Made by a program: the position numbers and the translations under genes. The notes under the pieces were generated by a model. It worked only from the letters and a program-made list of their open reading frames with translations, had not been told where the DNA came from and did no database searches. From Pelomonas sp047654785 (GTDB taxonomy: Bacteria; Pseudomonadota; Gammaproteobacteria; Burkholderiales; Burkholderiaceae_C), in contig NZ_JASGKQ010000003.1 of the NCBI RefSeq assembly GCF_047654785.1, positions 1,612,001-1,676,000 on the forward strand: 64,000 nt of DNA, written 5' to 3'. How positions within the stretch are numbered: position 1 is the stretch's first letter; each line of letters opens with the position of its first letter. Shown piece by piece: positions 1-9,097 of the stretch.

Positions 1-880
1 AGTCCTGCGACACGCGCAGCACCGACGCCGCGCCGCCCTCCAGCGCCGCGCGCGCGGCCTCCACGCGCAACCGCTCGACGGCCTGGGCCGGCGTCGCACC
101 GGTCTCGGCGCGGAAGCAGCGCGCGAAGTGGCGCGGGCTCATGCAGGCGCGCGCGGCCAGTGCGTCGACGCTGCAGTCGCGCGCCGGCTCGCGGCGCACG
201 TCGTCCAGCAGCGCACCGAAGCGGCCGTCGGGGCGCTGCAGGTCCAGCAGCGGCGAGAACTGCGACTGCCCGCCCGGCCGGCGGCGCTCCACGACGAGCT
301 GGCGCGCGGCCTCGCGGGCCAGGTCCTCGCCGTGGTCGTGGGCCAGCAGCGCCAGGCACAGGTCGATGCCGGCCGTCATGCCGGCGCTGGTCCACAGCTC
401 GGGCCACTGGCGCCGCTTCTGGGCCGGCTCGCGCACGTAGATGCGGTCCGGCTGCAGGCGCACGGCCGGGAACTCGGCCGCGAACTGCCGGCCACGCGAC
501 CAGTGCGTCGTCGCCGTGCGGTGGTCCAGCAGGCCCGCCGCGGCCAGCAGCAGGCTGCCGCTGCAGATGCTGGCGATGCGCGCGCCCGAGCGGCTGGCGC
601 GCTGCACCCAGGCCACCAGGCGCACATCGGCGCAGGCGGCGTCCACGCCGTCGCCGCCGATGACCATGACGAGGTCCAGGCCGCCCAGCCGCCGCGGCAG
701 GCCCTGCACCGGCCAGGCGACGCCGGCAGAGCTGCGCACCACGGGCGGCGCGCTGGCGACCAGGCGCCAGCCGTAGCTGCCCGGCCGCGCCAGCCGCGCC
801 ACCTCGAACACGGCCATCGGCCCGGCCAGGTCGAGCTGCTGGAAGCCCGGGAACAACACGAAGGCGATGCGGCAGGCCAT
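1..880 (-). CDS. GlxA-family AraC-type transcriptional regulator (3' end beyond window)
   Basis: Read on the minus strand from the ATG at 880, the product begins MACRIAFVLFPGFQQLDLAG, typical of a DJ-1/PfpI amidase-like sensor domain. About 200 residues later comes an AraC/XylS helix-turn-helix region (around ACMSPRHFARCFRAETG), and the frame is still open at base 1. This order defines GlxA-family regulators, several of which (Pseudomonas ArgR, GbdR, CdhR) control amino-acid or amine use. The gene is divergent, across 102 bp, from a stand-alone DJ-1 protein and an aminotransferase, so it probably controls them. The C-terminal end lies outside the window. The ligand cannot be inferred. Confidence 0.88.
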   Translation of the reverse strand, partial: MACRIAFVLFPGFQQLDLAGPMAVFEVARLARPGSYGWRLVASAPPVVRSSAGVAWPVQGLPRRLGGLDLVMVIGGDGVDAACADVRLVAWVQRASRSGARIASICSGSLLLAAAGLLDHRTATTHWSRGRQFAAEFPAVRLQPDRIYVREPAQKRRQWPELWTSAGMTAGIDLCLALLAHDHGEDLAREAARQLVVERRRPGGQSQFSPLLDLQRPDGRFGALLDDVRREPARDCSVDALAARACMSPRHFARCFRAETGATPAQAVERLRVEAARAALEGGAASVLRVSQD

Positions 881-982
881 GCCCGCATGATGGCAGGAAA
901 AGTGGGAACTGCGTCATGGCGGCCAATGATGCTTCGCCGCACACTGCTGGCCACCGACACCCACCGCCCCCGCACCACCCCG

Positions 983-1585
983 ATGAACATTGGCATCCTG
1001 GTCTTCGACGACATGGAACTGCTGGACATGGCCGGCCCCTACGAGGTGTTCACCACCGCGTCGCGCGTCTGGGCGCGCAGCCAGCCGGCCTGCAGCGCCG
1101 CGCTGTTCGACGTGGTCACCCTCGCCGCGACGCCGGCCCCGGTGCGCGCCCGCGCCGGCCTGCGCGTGCAGCCCGACTTCACGCTGGACGCACACCCGCC
1201 GCTGCACTACGCCCTCGTGCCCGGCGGCGCCGTCGATGCCGAACTGCAACGGCCCGACGTGCTGGCCTGGATCGCCGCGCAGCGCCGCAGCGCGCCCGTG
1301 CTGGCGTCGGTCTGCACCGGCGCGCTGCTGCTGTCCGCGGCCGGCGTGCTGGACGGCCTGGCCGCCACGACGCACTGGGAAGACCTGGCCGCGCTGCGCG
1401 CGCTGCGGCCCGCAGTGCGGGTGCGCGGCGGCGTGCGCTGGGTCGACGAGGGCGCGGTCGTCACGTCGGCGGGCATCTCGGCCGGCATGGACATGAGCCT
1501 GCACCTGGTGCGCCGGCTGCACGGGCACGAACTGGCCGCCCGCACGGCCCGCCAGATGGACCACGACTGGCACGACACACCATGA
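983..1585 (+). CDS. DJ-1/PfpI family protein
   Basis: A 200-residue single-domain protein starting MNIGILVFDDMELLDMAGPY. It has the nucleophile-elbow cysteine of the DJ-1/PfpI (class I glutamine amidotransferase-like) fold in PVLASVCTGALLLSAAG, followed by the usual THW segment. Relatives include isonitrile hydratases and many uncharacterised proteins, so the reaction is unknown. The stop overlaps the next start by 4 nt (ATGA), implying translational coupling with the aminotransferase. The ATG at 983 was chosen because the family motif starts at once; longer in-frame extensions are low-complexity and unlike the family. Confidence 0.85.
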   Translation: MNIGILVFDDMELLDMAGPYEVFTTASRVWARSQPACSAALFDVVTLAATPAPVRARAGLRVQPDFTLDAHPPLHYALVPGGAVDAELQRPDVLAWIAAQRRSAPVLASVCTGALLLSAAGVLDGLAATTHWEDLAALRALRPAVRVRGGVRWVDEGAVVTSAGISAGMDMSLHLVRRLHGHELAARTARQMDHDWHDTP

Positions 1586-2757
1586 GCACCGACGCCCTCA
1601 TCACCATCGCCCGCCGGCCGAACACCGTGTTCACGCACGGCCAGGGCACCTGGCTCACCGACGAGGCCGGCAAGCGCCACCTGGACCTGGTGCAGGGCTG
1701 GGCCGTCAACAGCCTGGGCCACAGCCCGGCGCTGATCACGCAGGCGCTGCTGCGGCAGTCGCAGCGGCTGCTGAACCCCAGCCCGGCCTACTTCAACCGG
1801 CCGCTGCTGGACCTGGCGGAACGGCTGGCGGCCTTGAGCTGCTTCGACCGCGTGTTCCTGGCCAGCTCGGGCGTCGAGGCCAACGAGGGCGCCGTGAAGC
1901 TGGCGCGGCGCTGGGGCAGCCGCCATCGCGGCGGCGCGCACGAGGTCATCGGCTTCGAGCAGGGCTTCCACGGTCGCACGCTGGCGATGATGAGCGCGTC
2001 CGGCAAGCCGGGCTGGGACCGTCTCTACGCGCCCATGCCGCAGGGCTTCCCGAAGGCGCGGCTGAACGACATCGCATCGGTCGAGCGGGCCCTCTCGGCG
2101 GACACGGTGGCCGTGATGATCGAGTTCGTGCAGGGCGAGGCCGGCGTCGTCGTCGCCGATGGCGGCTTCGTGCGCGAGCTGCGCGCGCTGACGGCCGAGC
2201 GCGGCGTGCTGCTGATCGCCGACGAGGTGCAGACCGGCATCGGCCGCTGCGGCACCGCGTTCGCCTACGAGCAGTTCGGCATCGAGCCCGACGTGATGAC
2301 GCTGGCCAAGGGCCTGGGCGGCGGCGTGCCGATCTCGGCGCTGCTGTGCAAGGAGGCGCTGAACTGCTTCGAGCCCGGCGACCAGGGCGGCACCTTCGCC
2401 GGCAACCCGCTGATGGCGGCGGTCGGGCTGGCGGTGGTGAACGAGGTCTGCCACGCCGACTTCCTGGCCGGCGTGCGCGAGCGCGCGGTGCAGCTGTCGG
2501 AAAGCCTGCAAGCCATCGTGCGTGACCACGGCCTCGTGGAGGAACGCGGCCTGGGGCTGCTGCGGGCGCTGGTGTTGCCGGCCGACCTGGCCCACGACGT
2601 GGTCACCGCCGCACAGGCGCTGGAGCCGGCAGGCCTGCTGCTGAACGCGCCCCGCCCTCACCTCCTGCGGCTGATGCCGGCGCTGAACATCAGCGCGGCG
2701 GAGATGGGCGAAGGCCTGGCGCTGCTGCGCCGGGCGTTGCGTGCTGTGCTGGGCTGA
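1582..2757 (+). CDS. argD: Class III PLP aminotransferase, acetylornithine transaminase-like
   Basis: A 391-residue fold-type I aminotransferase. The motif LIADEVQTGIGRCG and the PLP lysine K243 in TLAKGLGGGVPIS are intact, with NPLMAAVGLAVV after them. Length and motifs fit ArgD, which converts N-acetylglutamate semialdehyde to N-acetylornithine in arginine synthesis; related ornithine or succinylornithine transaminases look alike. It is coupled by a 4-nt overlap to a DJ-1 protein and divergent from a GlxA-type regulator, so a catabolic amine role is an alternative. The fold is certain, the substrate is not. Confidence 0.85.
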   Translation: MSTDALITIARRPNTVFTHGQGTWLTDEAGKRHLDLVQGWAVNSLGHSPALITQALLRQSQRLLNPSPAYFNRPLLDLAERLAALSCFDRVFLASSGVEANEGAVKLARRWGSRHRGGAHEVIGFEQGFHGRTLAMMSASGKPGWDRLYAPMPQGFPKARLNDIASVERALSADTVAVMIEFVQGEAGVVVADGGFVRELRALTAERGVLLIADEVQTGIGRCGTAFAYEQFGIEPDVMTLAKGLGGGVPISALLCKEALNCFEPGDQGGTFAGNPLMAAVGLAVVNEVCHADFLAGVRERAVQLSESLQAIVRDHGLVEERGLGLLRALVLPADLAHDVVTAAQALEPAGLLLNAPRPHLLRLMPALNISAAEMGEGLALLRRALRAVLG

Positions 2758-2812
2758 GTTGCTCAGCGGGCCGAGCGCCGAGCCGCTCCCAAGCCGGCCC
2801 GCCAGGGCGATT

Positions 2813-2857
2813 TGCTCACGGCTCAATGCCGTGAGCATCGCCGTCCCCTCGGGGGAC
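2813..2857. terminator. Two stem-loops between convergent genes
   Basis: A perfect 10-bp stem (2813-2822 with 2828-2837, loop TCAAT) is followed by a 6-bp stem GTCCCC/GGGGAC (2843-2848 with 2852-2857, loop TCG). They lie between the aminotransferase (ends 2757) and upp (ends 2905, opposite strand). There is no long T run, so this is a probable bidirectional terminator or transcript-end structure rather than a textbook intrinsic terminator. Confidence 0.5.
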
Positions 2858-2904
2858 CGACTGGGCTTGCGGGCGTTCAGCCACGCAAGACCAGTCGAGG
2901 GGTC

Positions 2905-3531
2905 TCATGTCGTGCCGAAGATCTTGTCGCCCGCGTCGCCCAGGCCCGGGATGATGTAGCCCTGCTCGTTCAGGTGGCTGTCGATGGCGGCCGTCCAGCA
3001 GCGCACGTCGGGGTGGGCCGCCTCCAGCGCCTGCACGCCTTCCGGCGCGGCCACCAGCACCAGCGCGCGCACGTCCTTGCAGCCGCGCGCCTTCAGCAGG
3101 TCGACGGTCGCGATCATGCTGCCGGCCGTGGCCAGCATCGGGTCGATGATCAGCGCGGTGCGGGCTTCGAGGTTGCCGACGAACTTGTCGAAGTAGTTCA
3201 CCGGCTTGAGCGTCTCGTGGTCGCGGGCCAGGCCGACGACGGACACCTTGGCGTTGGGCAGGATGTCCAGCACGCCGTCCAGCATACCCAGGCCCGCGCG
3301 CAGGATGGGCACGACGGTGACCTTCTTGCCGGCGATCTGGTCGCACTCGGCGGGGCCGCTCCAGCAATCGATGGTGACCTTCTCGGTCGGGAAGTCGGCC
3401 GTCGCCTCGTAGGCCAGCAGCCGGGCCACCTCGCCGGTCAGCTCGCGGAACTTCTTCGTCGAGATGTCCGCCTCGCGCAGCAGGCCGATCTTGTGCTTGA
3501 CGAGGGGGTGCTTGACTTCGATGACGGCCAT
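2905..3531 (-). CDS. upp: Uracil phosphoribosyltransferase
   Basis: A 208-residue protein, the usual UPRT length, starting MAVIEVKHPLVKHKIGLLR. It contains the family segments VPILRAGLGMLDG and the PRPP-binding DPMLATAGSMIATVDLLK. It makes UMP from uracil and PRPP in cytosolic pyrimidine salvage. It stands alone: rlmB, upstream on the same strand, ends 31 bp before its start. No unusual features. Confidence 0.97.
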   Translation of the reverse strand: MAVIEVKHPLVKHKIGLLREADISTKKFRELTGEVARLLAYEATADFPTEKVTIDCWSGPAECDQIAGKKVTVVPILRAGLGMLDGVLDILPNAKVSVVGLARDHETLKPVNYFDKFVGNLEARTALIIDPMLATAGSMIATVDLLKARGCKDVRALVLVAAPEGVQALEAAHPDVRCWTAAIDSHLNEQGYIIPGLGDAGDKIFGTT

Positions 3532-3562
3532 GACGGCGTTCCCTTTTTGCTGAAGCGCCGAA

Positions 3563-4315
3563 TTATCGGCTGCGCTGCCGCAGCGCTTCGTAGAGGCACA
3601 CGCCCGAGGCGACCGACACGTTCAGGCTCTCGACGGCGCCGGCCATCGGGATGCGGACCAGCTCGTCGCAGGTCCTGGCCGTCAGTTGGCGCATGCCCTC
3701 GCCTTCGGCGCCCAGCACCAGCGCGACGGGGCGCGTCAGGTCGAGGTCGTAGATGGAGCGCTCGGCGCGGTCCGAGGTGCCGACCACCCAGATGTCGCGC
3801 TCCTTCAGCTCGCCCAGCGTGCGCGCGAGGTTGGTGACCATCAGGTAGGGCACGGTCTCGGCCGCGCCGCTGGCGACCTTGGCGACGGTCGCGTTCAGGC
3901 CCACGGCGCGGTCCTTGGGCGCGACGACCGCGTGCGCGCCCGCGCCGTCGGCCACGCGCAGGCAGGCGCCGAGGTTGTGCGGGTCGGTCACGCCGTCGAG
4001 CACCAGCACCAGCAGCGGGCCCTTTTTTTCCGATTCAACGGCGTCGAGCACATCGTCCAGCGAGTGCTGCTGCGCAAGCGCCGCCACGCGCGCGACCACG
4101 CCCTGGTGGCGCGGGCTGCCGGCCAGCTGCGTGAGCCGCTCGTCGCCGCTTTCCACCAGCTTGGCGCCGGCCTCGCGGGCGCGCTCGATGAAGGCGCGCA
4201 TGCGCTGGTCGCGCCGCGCGGGGTCGAAATGCACCTCGGCGATGGAGCCGGGGTGGGTCTTGAGGCGGACGGTGACGGCGTGGAAGCCGAACAGGACGGA
4301 CTTGGGCGAGCTCAT
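3563..4315 (-). CDS. rlmB: 23S rRNA (guanosine-2'-O-)-methyltransferase RlmB
   Basis: A 250-residue SpoU-class (SPOUT knot) methyltransferase. All three motifs are visible: DPHNLGACLR (motif 1), VLGAEGEGM (motif 2) and IPMAGAVESLNVSVASGVC (motif 3), behind a short substrate-binding domain. RlmB methylates G2251 in the peptidyl-transferase region of 23S rRNA. The ATG at 4315 overlaps the stop of the upstream membrane-protein gene by 4 nt; a longer open frame upstream is not used by the family. In many betaproteobacteria rlmB lies beside rnr, which is absent here. Confidence 0.95.
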   Translation of the reverse strand: MSSPKSVLFGFHAVTVRLKTHPGSIAEVHFDPARRDQRMRAFIERAREAGAKLVESGDERLTQLAGSPRHQGVVARVAALAQQHSLDDVLDAVESEKKGPLLVLVLDGVTDPHNLGACLRVADGAGAHAVVAPKDRAVGLNATVAKVASGAAETVPYLMVTNLARTLGELKERDIWVVGTSDRAERSIYDLDLTRPVALVLGAEGEGMRQLTARTCDELVRIPMAGAVESLNVSVASGVCLYEALRQRSR

Positions 4316-5040
4316 GGCCGCATTGTCGTTGGCAGCACCAGCAGCAGGCCGATCAGCACCGGCTGGTGCAGCATGTAGAAGCTCAGCGACCAGCGCCCCA
4401 GCACGGCCAGCGGCCGCGGCGCGCCACCCCGCCACAGCTGCGGCCACGCGCGCGTGGCGGCAAAGCCCAGCAGCATGACGCCCAGCCAGGGCAGCACGGG
4501 CACGTAGTCCTCCGTGACGGGCTTGTGGGTGACCAGCCCCACCCAGTCGGTCCAGCGCGAGTCGAACACCGGGTGCTGCACGAGCTGCGGCGCCGCCAGG
4601 GCCGCCACGGCCAGCGCCGCGAGCGCCGCGTCCGGCAGCCGCGCCAGGCCCAGCCGCAGCAGCAGCAGCATCACCGCGATGCCGTGCAGCACGCCGAAGC
4701 TGATCCAGCTGCCCGGGAACATCAGCCACGAGCCCGCCGTCACCCCCAGCGCGCAGCCGGCCACCTGGCCCCAGCGGGTCCAGAAGCGCCCCGCGCCCTG
4801 CCCCGCCCGCAGCGCCAAGGCCTGGCCGCCGCCGGCGCAGAACAGGAACAGGCTGACGATGGCGGTGCGCTGCCCGGTCCAGACCGGGTCGCGGTAGAAG
4901 TCCTGGTGGATCCAGCCGAAGTGGTTCAGGTCGAAGCCGAAGTGGTAGGCCGCCATCCAGACGACGGCGGCGCCGCGCAGCGCGTCGAGGCGGGCGGCGC
5001 GGCTGGAACGGCTGGAGCGGAAATCGGGCATGGCGGCCAT
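4312..5040 (-). CDS. DUF1624 / heparan-alpha-glucosaminide N-acetyltransferase-like membrane protein
   Basis: About 242 residues with roughly seven hydrophobic segments. It starts near RLDALRGAAVVWMAAYHFGF and ends with WSLSFYMLHQPVLIGLLLV, the hallmarks of the DUF1624 (YeiB/acyltransferase-3-like) family that is related to lysosomal heparan acetyltransferase. It should sit in the inner membrane; the substrate is unknown. Its stop overlaps the rlmB start (ATGA). Starts at 5040 and 5031 are both possible, and no clear ribosome-binding site decides. Confidence 0.82.
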   Translation of the reverse strand: MAAMPDFRSSRSSRAARLDALRGAAVVWMAAYHFGFDLNHFGWIHQDFYRDPVWTGQRTAIVSLFLFCAGGGQALALRAGQGAGRFWTRWGQVAGCALGVTAGSWLMFPGSWISFGVLHGIAVMLLLLRLGLARLPDAALAALAVAALAAPQLVQHPVFDSRWTDWVGLVTHKPVTEDYVPVLPWLGVMLLGFAATRAWPQLWRGGAPRPLAVLGRWSLSFYMLHQPVLIGLLLVLPTTMRP

Positions 5041-5104
5041 GGCGCCGCGCAGTCTAGGGCCGCGTCCAAAATGCGGGGCCTCGCCACTCTGCCGCCCTCG
5101 CACC

Positions 5105-6193
<1,089 letters not shown>

Positions 6194-6212
6194 GGCCGGC
6201 CACAGCGCCGAA

Positions 6213-6302
6213 AATTCAGGACAAATCTCCGACATCAAGCGACGCAACCCATTGTCATTGAATTGATTTCACACTTCAATTCAGGACAAAATTCAGGACA
6301 AA
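6213..6302 (+). promoter_or_regulatory. Triple 13-bp repeat over a putative promoter of the HipA-like gene
   Basis: The 13-mer AATTCAGGACAAA occurs three times without mismatch, at 6213-6225, 6278-6290 and 6290-6302. A TGAATTG/CAATTCA inverted repeat (6259-6265, 6277-6283) overlaps the second copy. A candidate sigma-70 promoter TTGTCA (6252-6257), 17-bp spacer, TTCAAT (6275-6280) lies among the copies, with the last two over the -10 and start region. This suggests an autoregulatory operator for the wHTH-HipA protein at 6316. Repeat identity is seen; the function is inferred. Confidence 0.55.
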
Positions 6303-6315
6303 CGCACCTGAACCC

Positions 6316-7683
6316 ATGCCCGCCGACCTGCCCAGTCTCGAACGCCTGCTGCGCCTGCGCGGCCCGCAGGGCGTGGCGGAGATCGCCGCCGGCCTGGGCT
6401 GCTCGACCAAGACCGTGCAGCGCCTGGTGGCCGCGGCCGGCGACGCGGTGCTGGGCGCCGGCCAGACGCGCCGCCGCCGCATCGCCTGGCGGCGCGAGAT
6501 CCGCGGCCAGCGCATCGAGGCGCCGCTCTACCGCATCGACGCCGAGGGCCGGCCGCAGCCGCTCGGCCGGCTGAGCCCCATCCGGCCGCAGGGCTGCCAC
6601 GTCGAGGCCATCACATCCCCCCCGCCCGCCTGGCCCCTGCCCGACGAAGCGCGCGACGGTTGGTACGAGGGCCTGCCCTACCCGCTCTACGACCTGCGTC
6701 CCCAGGGCTTCCTCGGCCGCGCCTTCGCGCGCCAGCACGCCGGGACGCTGGGACTCGCGCCCGACCCGCGGCTCTGGGACGACGACGCGTTGCTGCTGGC
6801 GCTGGGTGCTTTCGGCGACGACCTGCCCGGCGCGCTGCTCGTCGGCGACGCCGCACTGCGCCGCTGCCTCGACACGCGCCTGAACGCCCCGCCGCCGCTG
6901 ACCGAAGCCGAACTGCCCGCCGCCTACGCCGCGCTGGCCGTGCAGGCGATGGCGGGCGGCCTGCCGGGCTCGTCGGCGGGCGGCGAGTTCCCCAAGTTCA
7001 CGGCCGCCCGCGAACGGGCCGGCATGGCCACGCCGCACTGCGTCGTCAAGTTCTCCGGCGCCGACGACTCGGCCACCGTGCAGCGCTGGCGCGACCTGCT
7101 CGTCTGCGAGCACCTCGCGGCCGAGGCGCTGGGCACCGAATCCGCGCCCACGCGGCTGCTGGCGCACGGCGGGCGCCACTTCCTGGAAAGCGAACGCTTC
7201 GACCGCGTCGGCCCGCACGGGCGGCGCGGCGTCGTCAGCCTGGAGAGCGCCAATGCCGGCCTCGTCGGTGCGCCGGGCGACGACTGGGCCGCCGTCGCCC
7301 GCGCGCTGGCCGCGCAGGGCCTGCTGAGCGCGGCCGACGCCGAGCGCGCGGCCGAGCGCCAGCTCTTCGGCCGGCTCATCGCCAACAGCGACATGCACGG
7401 CGGCAACCTCGGCTTCTTCCACGACGCGGGCGGCCTGCAACTGGCGCCGAGCTACGACCAGTTGCCGATGCGCTACGCGCCGCAGCCGGGCGGCGAGGTC
7501 GCGTCGCCGCCGCTGGCGCCCGCGCTGCCGCTGCCCGCCGAGCACGAGCGCTGGCAGCGCGTCGCGCCCCGGGCGCTCGCGTTCTGGCGAGCCGCCGCGG
7601 CGGATGCGCGCATCAGCCCGGGCTTCCGCGTGCTGTGCGCCGGCAACGCTGCCGCGCTGGAGCGCGTGATGGCCCTGGCATGA
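6316..7683 (+). CDS. YjjJ-type HipA-family kinase with N-terminal winged HTH
   Basis: A 455-residue protein. Residues 1-60 resemble a winged helix (GVAEIAAGLGCSTKTVQRLV) and the rest is a HipA-type Ser/Thr kinase. The catalytic motif is D359-M-H-G-G-N364, with PSYDQLPM as the metal-binding aspartate region. E. coli YjjJ has the same build: toxin and DNA-binding part fused in one chain, without a separate antitoxin. No HipB-like gene precedes it. The upstream 13-bp repeats are likely sites for its own HTH. HipA relatives phosphorylate translation factors; the target here is unknown. Confidence 0.85.
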   Translation: MPADLPSLERLLRLRGPQGVAEIAAGLGCSTKTVQRLVAAAGDAVLGAGQTRRRRIAWRREIRGQRIEAPLYRIDAEGRPQPLGRLSPIRPQGCHVEAITSPPPAWPLPDEARDGWYEGLPYPLYDLRPQGFLGRAFARQHAGTLGLAPDPRLWDDDALLLALGAFGDDLPGALLVGDAALRRCLDTRLNAPPPLTEAELPAAYAALAVQAMAGGLPGSSAGGEFPKFTAARERAGMATPHCVVKFSGADDSATVQRWRDLLVCEHLAAEALGTESAPTRLLAHGGRHFLESERFDRVGPHGRRGVVSLESANAGLVGAPGDDWAAVARALAAQGLLSAADAERAAERQLFGRLIANSDMHGGNLGFFHDAGGLQLAPSYDQLPMRYAPQPGGEVASPPLAPALPLPAEHERWQRVAPRALAFWRAAAADARISPGFRVLCAGNAAALERVMALA

Positions 7684-7744
7684 GATCACGGCCGCGCAAA
7701 GCCCCGGGCCGGCGGCGCCGCGCACGCTTGGGCAAGATGCCGGC

Positions 7745-8737
7745 ATGACCGCCCTGCCCCCGCTCTCCATCCTCGACCTGGCGCCCGTCGTCGAAGGCGC
7801 CAGCACCCGCGACGCGCTGCTGAACAGCCTGGACCTCGTGCGCCTGGCCGACGAACTCGGCTACGCGCGCTACTGGGTCGCCGAGCACCACAACATGGAG
7901 GGCGTCGCCAGTTCGGCGACGGCCGTGCTGATCGGCCAGCTCGCCGCCGCGTCACGCCGCATCCGCGTCGGCGCGGGCGGCATCATGCTGCCCAACCATG
8001 CGCCGCTGACCATCGCCGAGCAGTTCGGCACGCTGGCCGAACTCTTCCCCGACCGCATCGACCTCGGCCTGGGCCGCGCGCCCGGCACCGACCGGCCGAC
8101 GATGCGCGCGCTGCGCCGCAGCCTGGAGAGCAGCGGCGAGGACGCCTTCCCGAACGACGTGCTGGAGCTGCAGGCCTACCTGGCGCCCGCGCGGGACGGC
8201 GCCGCCGTGCGCGCCGTGCCGGGCCAGGGCACCGAGGTGCCGGTCTGGCTGCTGGGCTCCAGCCTGTACGGCGCGCAGCTGGCCGCCTACCTGGGCCTGC
8301 CGTTCGCGTTCGCGTCGCACTTCGCGCCGGAGCTGTTGATGCAGGCGCTGCAGGTCTACCGCGCCAGCTACCGGCCCGGCGCGCGCCACCCCAGGCCGCA
8401 TGCGATGGTGGGGCTGAACATCGTCGTCGCGCCCACCGACGACGAGGCGCGCGGGCTGTTCACGTCGACGCAGCAGCGCTTCCTCGGCATGGTGCGCGGC
8501 CAGCGCGGCAAGCTGCCGCCGCCGGTGGCGGGCATGGACGCGCTGTGGACGCCGGCGGAAGCCGCCCAGGTGCAGCGCATGCTGGCCGAGTCCATCGTCG
8601 GCTCGCCGGCCACGGTACGCGCGGGCCTCGCAGCGACGCTGGAGCGCACGCAGGCGGACGAGTTCATCGTCGCCACCGCAGTGCATGACCATGCCGCGCG
8701 GCGGCGCTCCTACGAGTTGCTGGCGGCCCTGGACTGA
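7745..8737 (+). CDS. LLM-class flavin-dependent oxidoreductase
   Basis: A 330-residue member of the bacterial luciferase-like monooxygenase group (YhbW/MsnO8 branch). It has SILDLAPVVEG at the N-terminus, the YWVAEHHNM segment and GAGGIMLPNHAPL near the flavin site, and FPDRIDLGLGRAPGTD. It probably uses FMNH2; the substrate is unknown. It lies between two HipA-family kinases with its own spacing (61 bp after the first, 48 bp before hipB), so it need not be functionally tied to them. Confidence 0.9.
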   Translation: MTALPPLSILDLAPVVEGASTRDALLNSLDLVRLADELGYARYWVAEHHNMEGVASSATAVLIGQLAAASRRIRVGAGGIMLPNHAPLTIAEQFGTLAELFPDRIDLGLGRAPGTDRPTMRALRRSLESSGEDAFPNDVLELQAYLAPARDGAAVRAVPGQGTEVPVWLLGSSLYGAQLAAYLGLPFAFASHFAPELLMQALQVYRASYRPGARHPRPHAMVGLNIVVAPTDDEARGLFTSTQQRFLGMVRGQRGKLPPPVAGMDALWTPAEAAQVQRMLAESIVGSPATVRAGLAATLERTQADEFIVATAVHDHAARRRSYELLAALD

Positions 8738-8748
8738 GCTGAAAATCA

Positions 8749-8788
8749 TTGCCAAAGGAATCATTAGTCCATAGGATTCATTCCTATG
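8749..8788 (+). promoter_or_regulatory. hipBA promoter with palindromic operator over the hipB start
   Basis: A perfect palindrome CATAGGA-TTCAT-TCCTATG (8770-8788) ends in the hipB start codon (ATG 8786-8788). A candidate promoter is TTGCCA (8749-8754), 17 bp, TAGGAT (8772-8777). A near-direct repeat AGGAATCATT/AGGATTCATT (8756-8765, 8773-8782) covers the same region. This layout fits HipB-type autorepression. The predicted transcript would begin within a few bases of the ATG and no ribosome-binding site is visible. Confidence 0.55.
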
Positions 8789-9097
8789 TCAATGAATTCG
8801 CCGGTTCCCATTCTGGTCAGGGAGAGCCTGCTCACACTGGGCTCGCGCGTGGCGCTGGCGCGGCGCGCCCGTGAGCTGACGCAGATCGACCTGGCCCGCC
8901 TGGCCGACGTGGGCGTCAGCACGGTGGCATCGCTCGAAGCCGGCCACCACGGCGTGTCCCTGGGCAATCTGCTCAAGGTGCTCAAGGCCCTGGAGCTGCT
9001 GGAGCAGGTGAATGCCTGGCTGCTGCCGGGGATGGACGAGGCCGTCGTCAGCCAGGGCATCCGGGCCGCAACGCGCGGGGCGGGCCGGCGTGGCTGA
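8786..9097 (+). CDS. hipB: HipB-like XRE-family antitoxin
   Basis: A 103-residue protein with a Cro/C1-type helix-turn-helix at about residues 24-78 (ELTQIDLARLADVGVSTVAS then LEAGHHGVSLGNLLKVLKAL), the classic HipB arrangement. It should neutralise the downstream HipA kinase and, with it, repress the operon through the palindrome at its start. Its last 8 nt overlap the GTG start of hipA. An ATG two codons downstream (8792) is an alternative start. Confidence 0.85.
   Translation: MSMNSPVPILVRESLLTLGSRVALARRARELTQIDLARLADVGVSTVASLEAGHHGVSLGNLLKVLKALELLEQVNAWLLPGMDEAVVSQGIRAATRGAGRRG

Noticed and set aside
128..982. Long 5' extension of the DJ-1 gene frame
   Set aside because: The extension is Arg/Ala/Gln-rich shadow of the GlxA-type regulator on the other strand; the DJ-1 fold starts at the ATG at 983.
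4316..4729. N-terminal extension of rlmB
   Set aside because: It overlaps the DUF1624 gene out of frame and RlmB proteins start at about MSSPKSVLFGFHAV.
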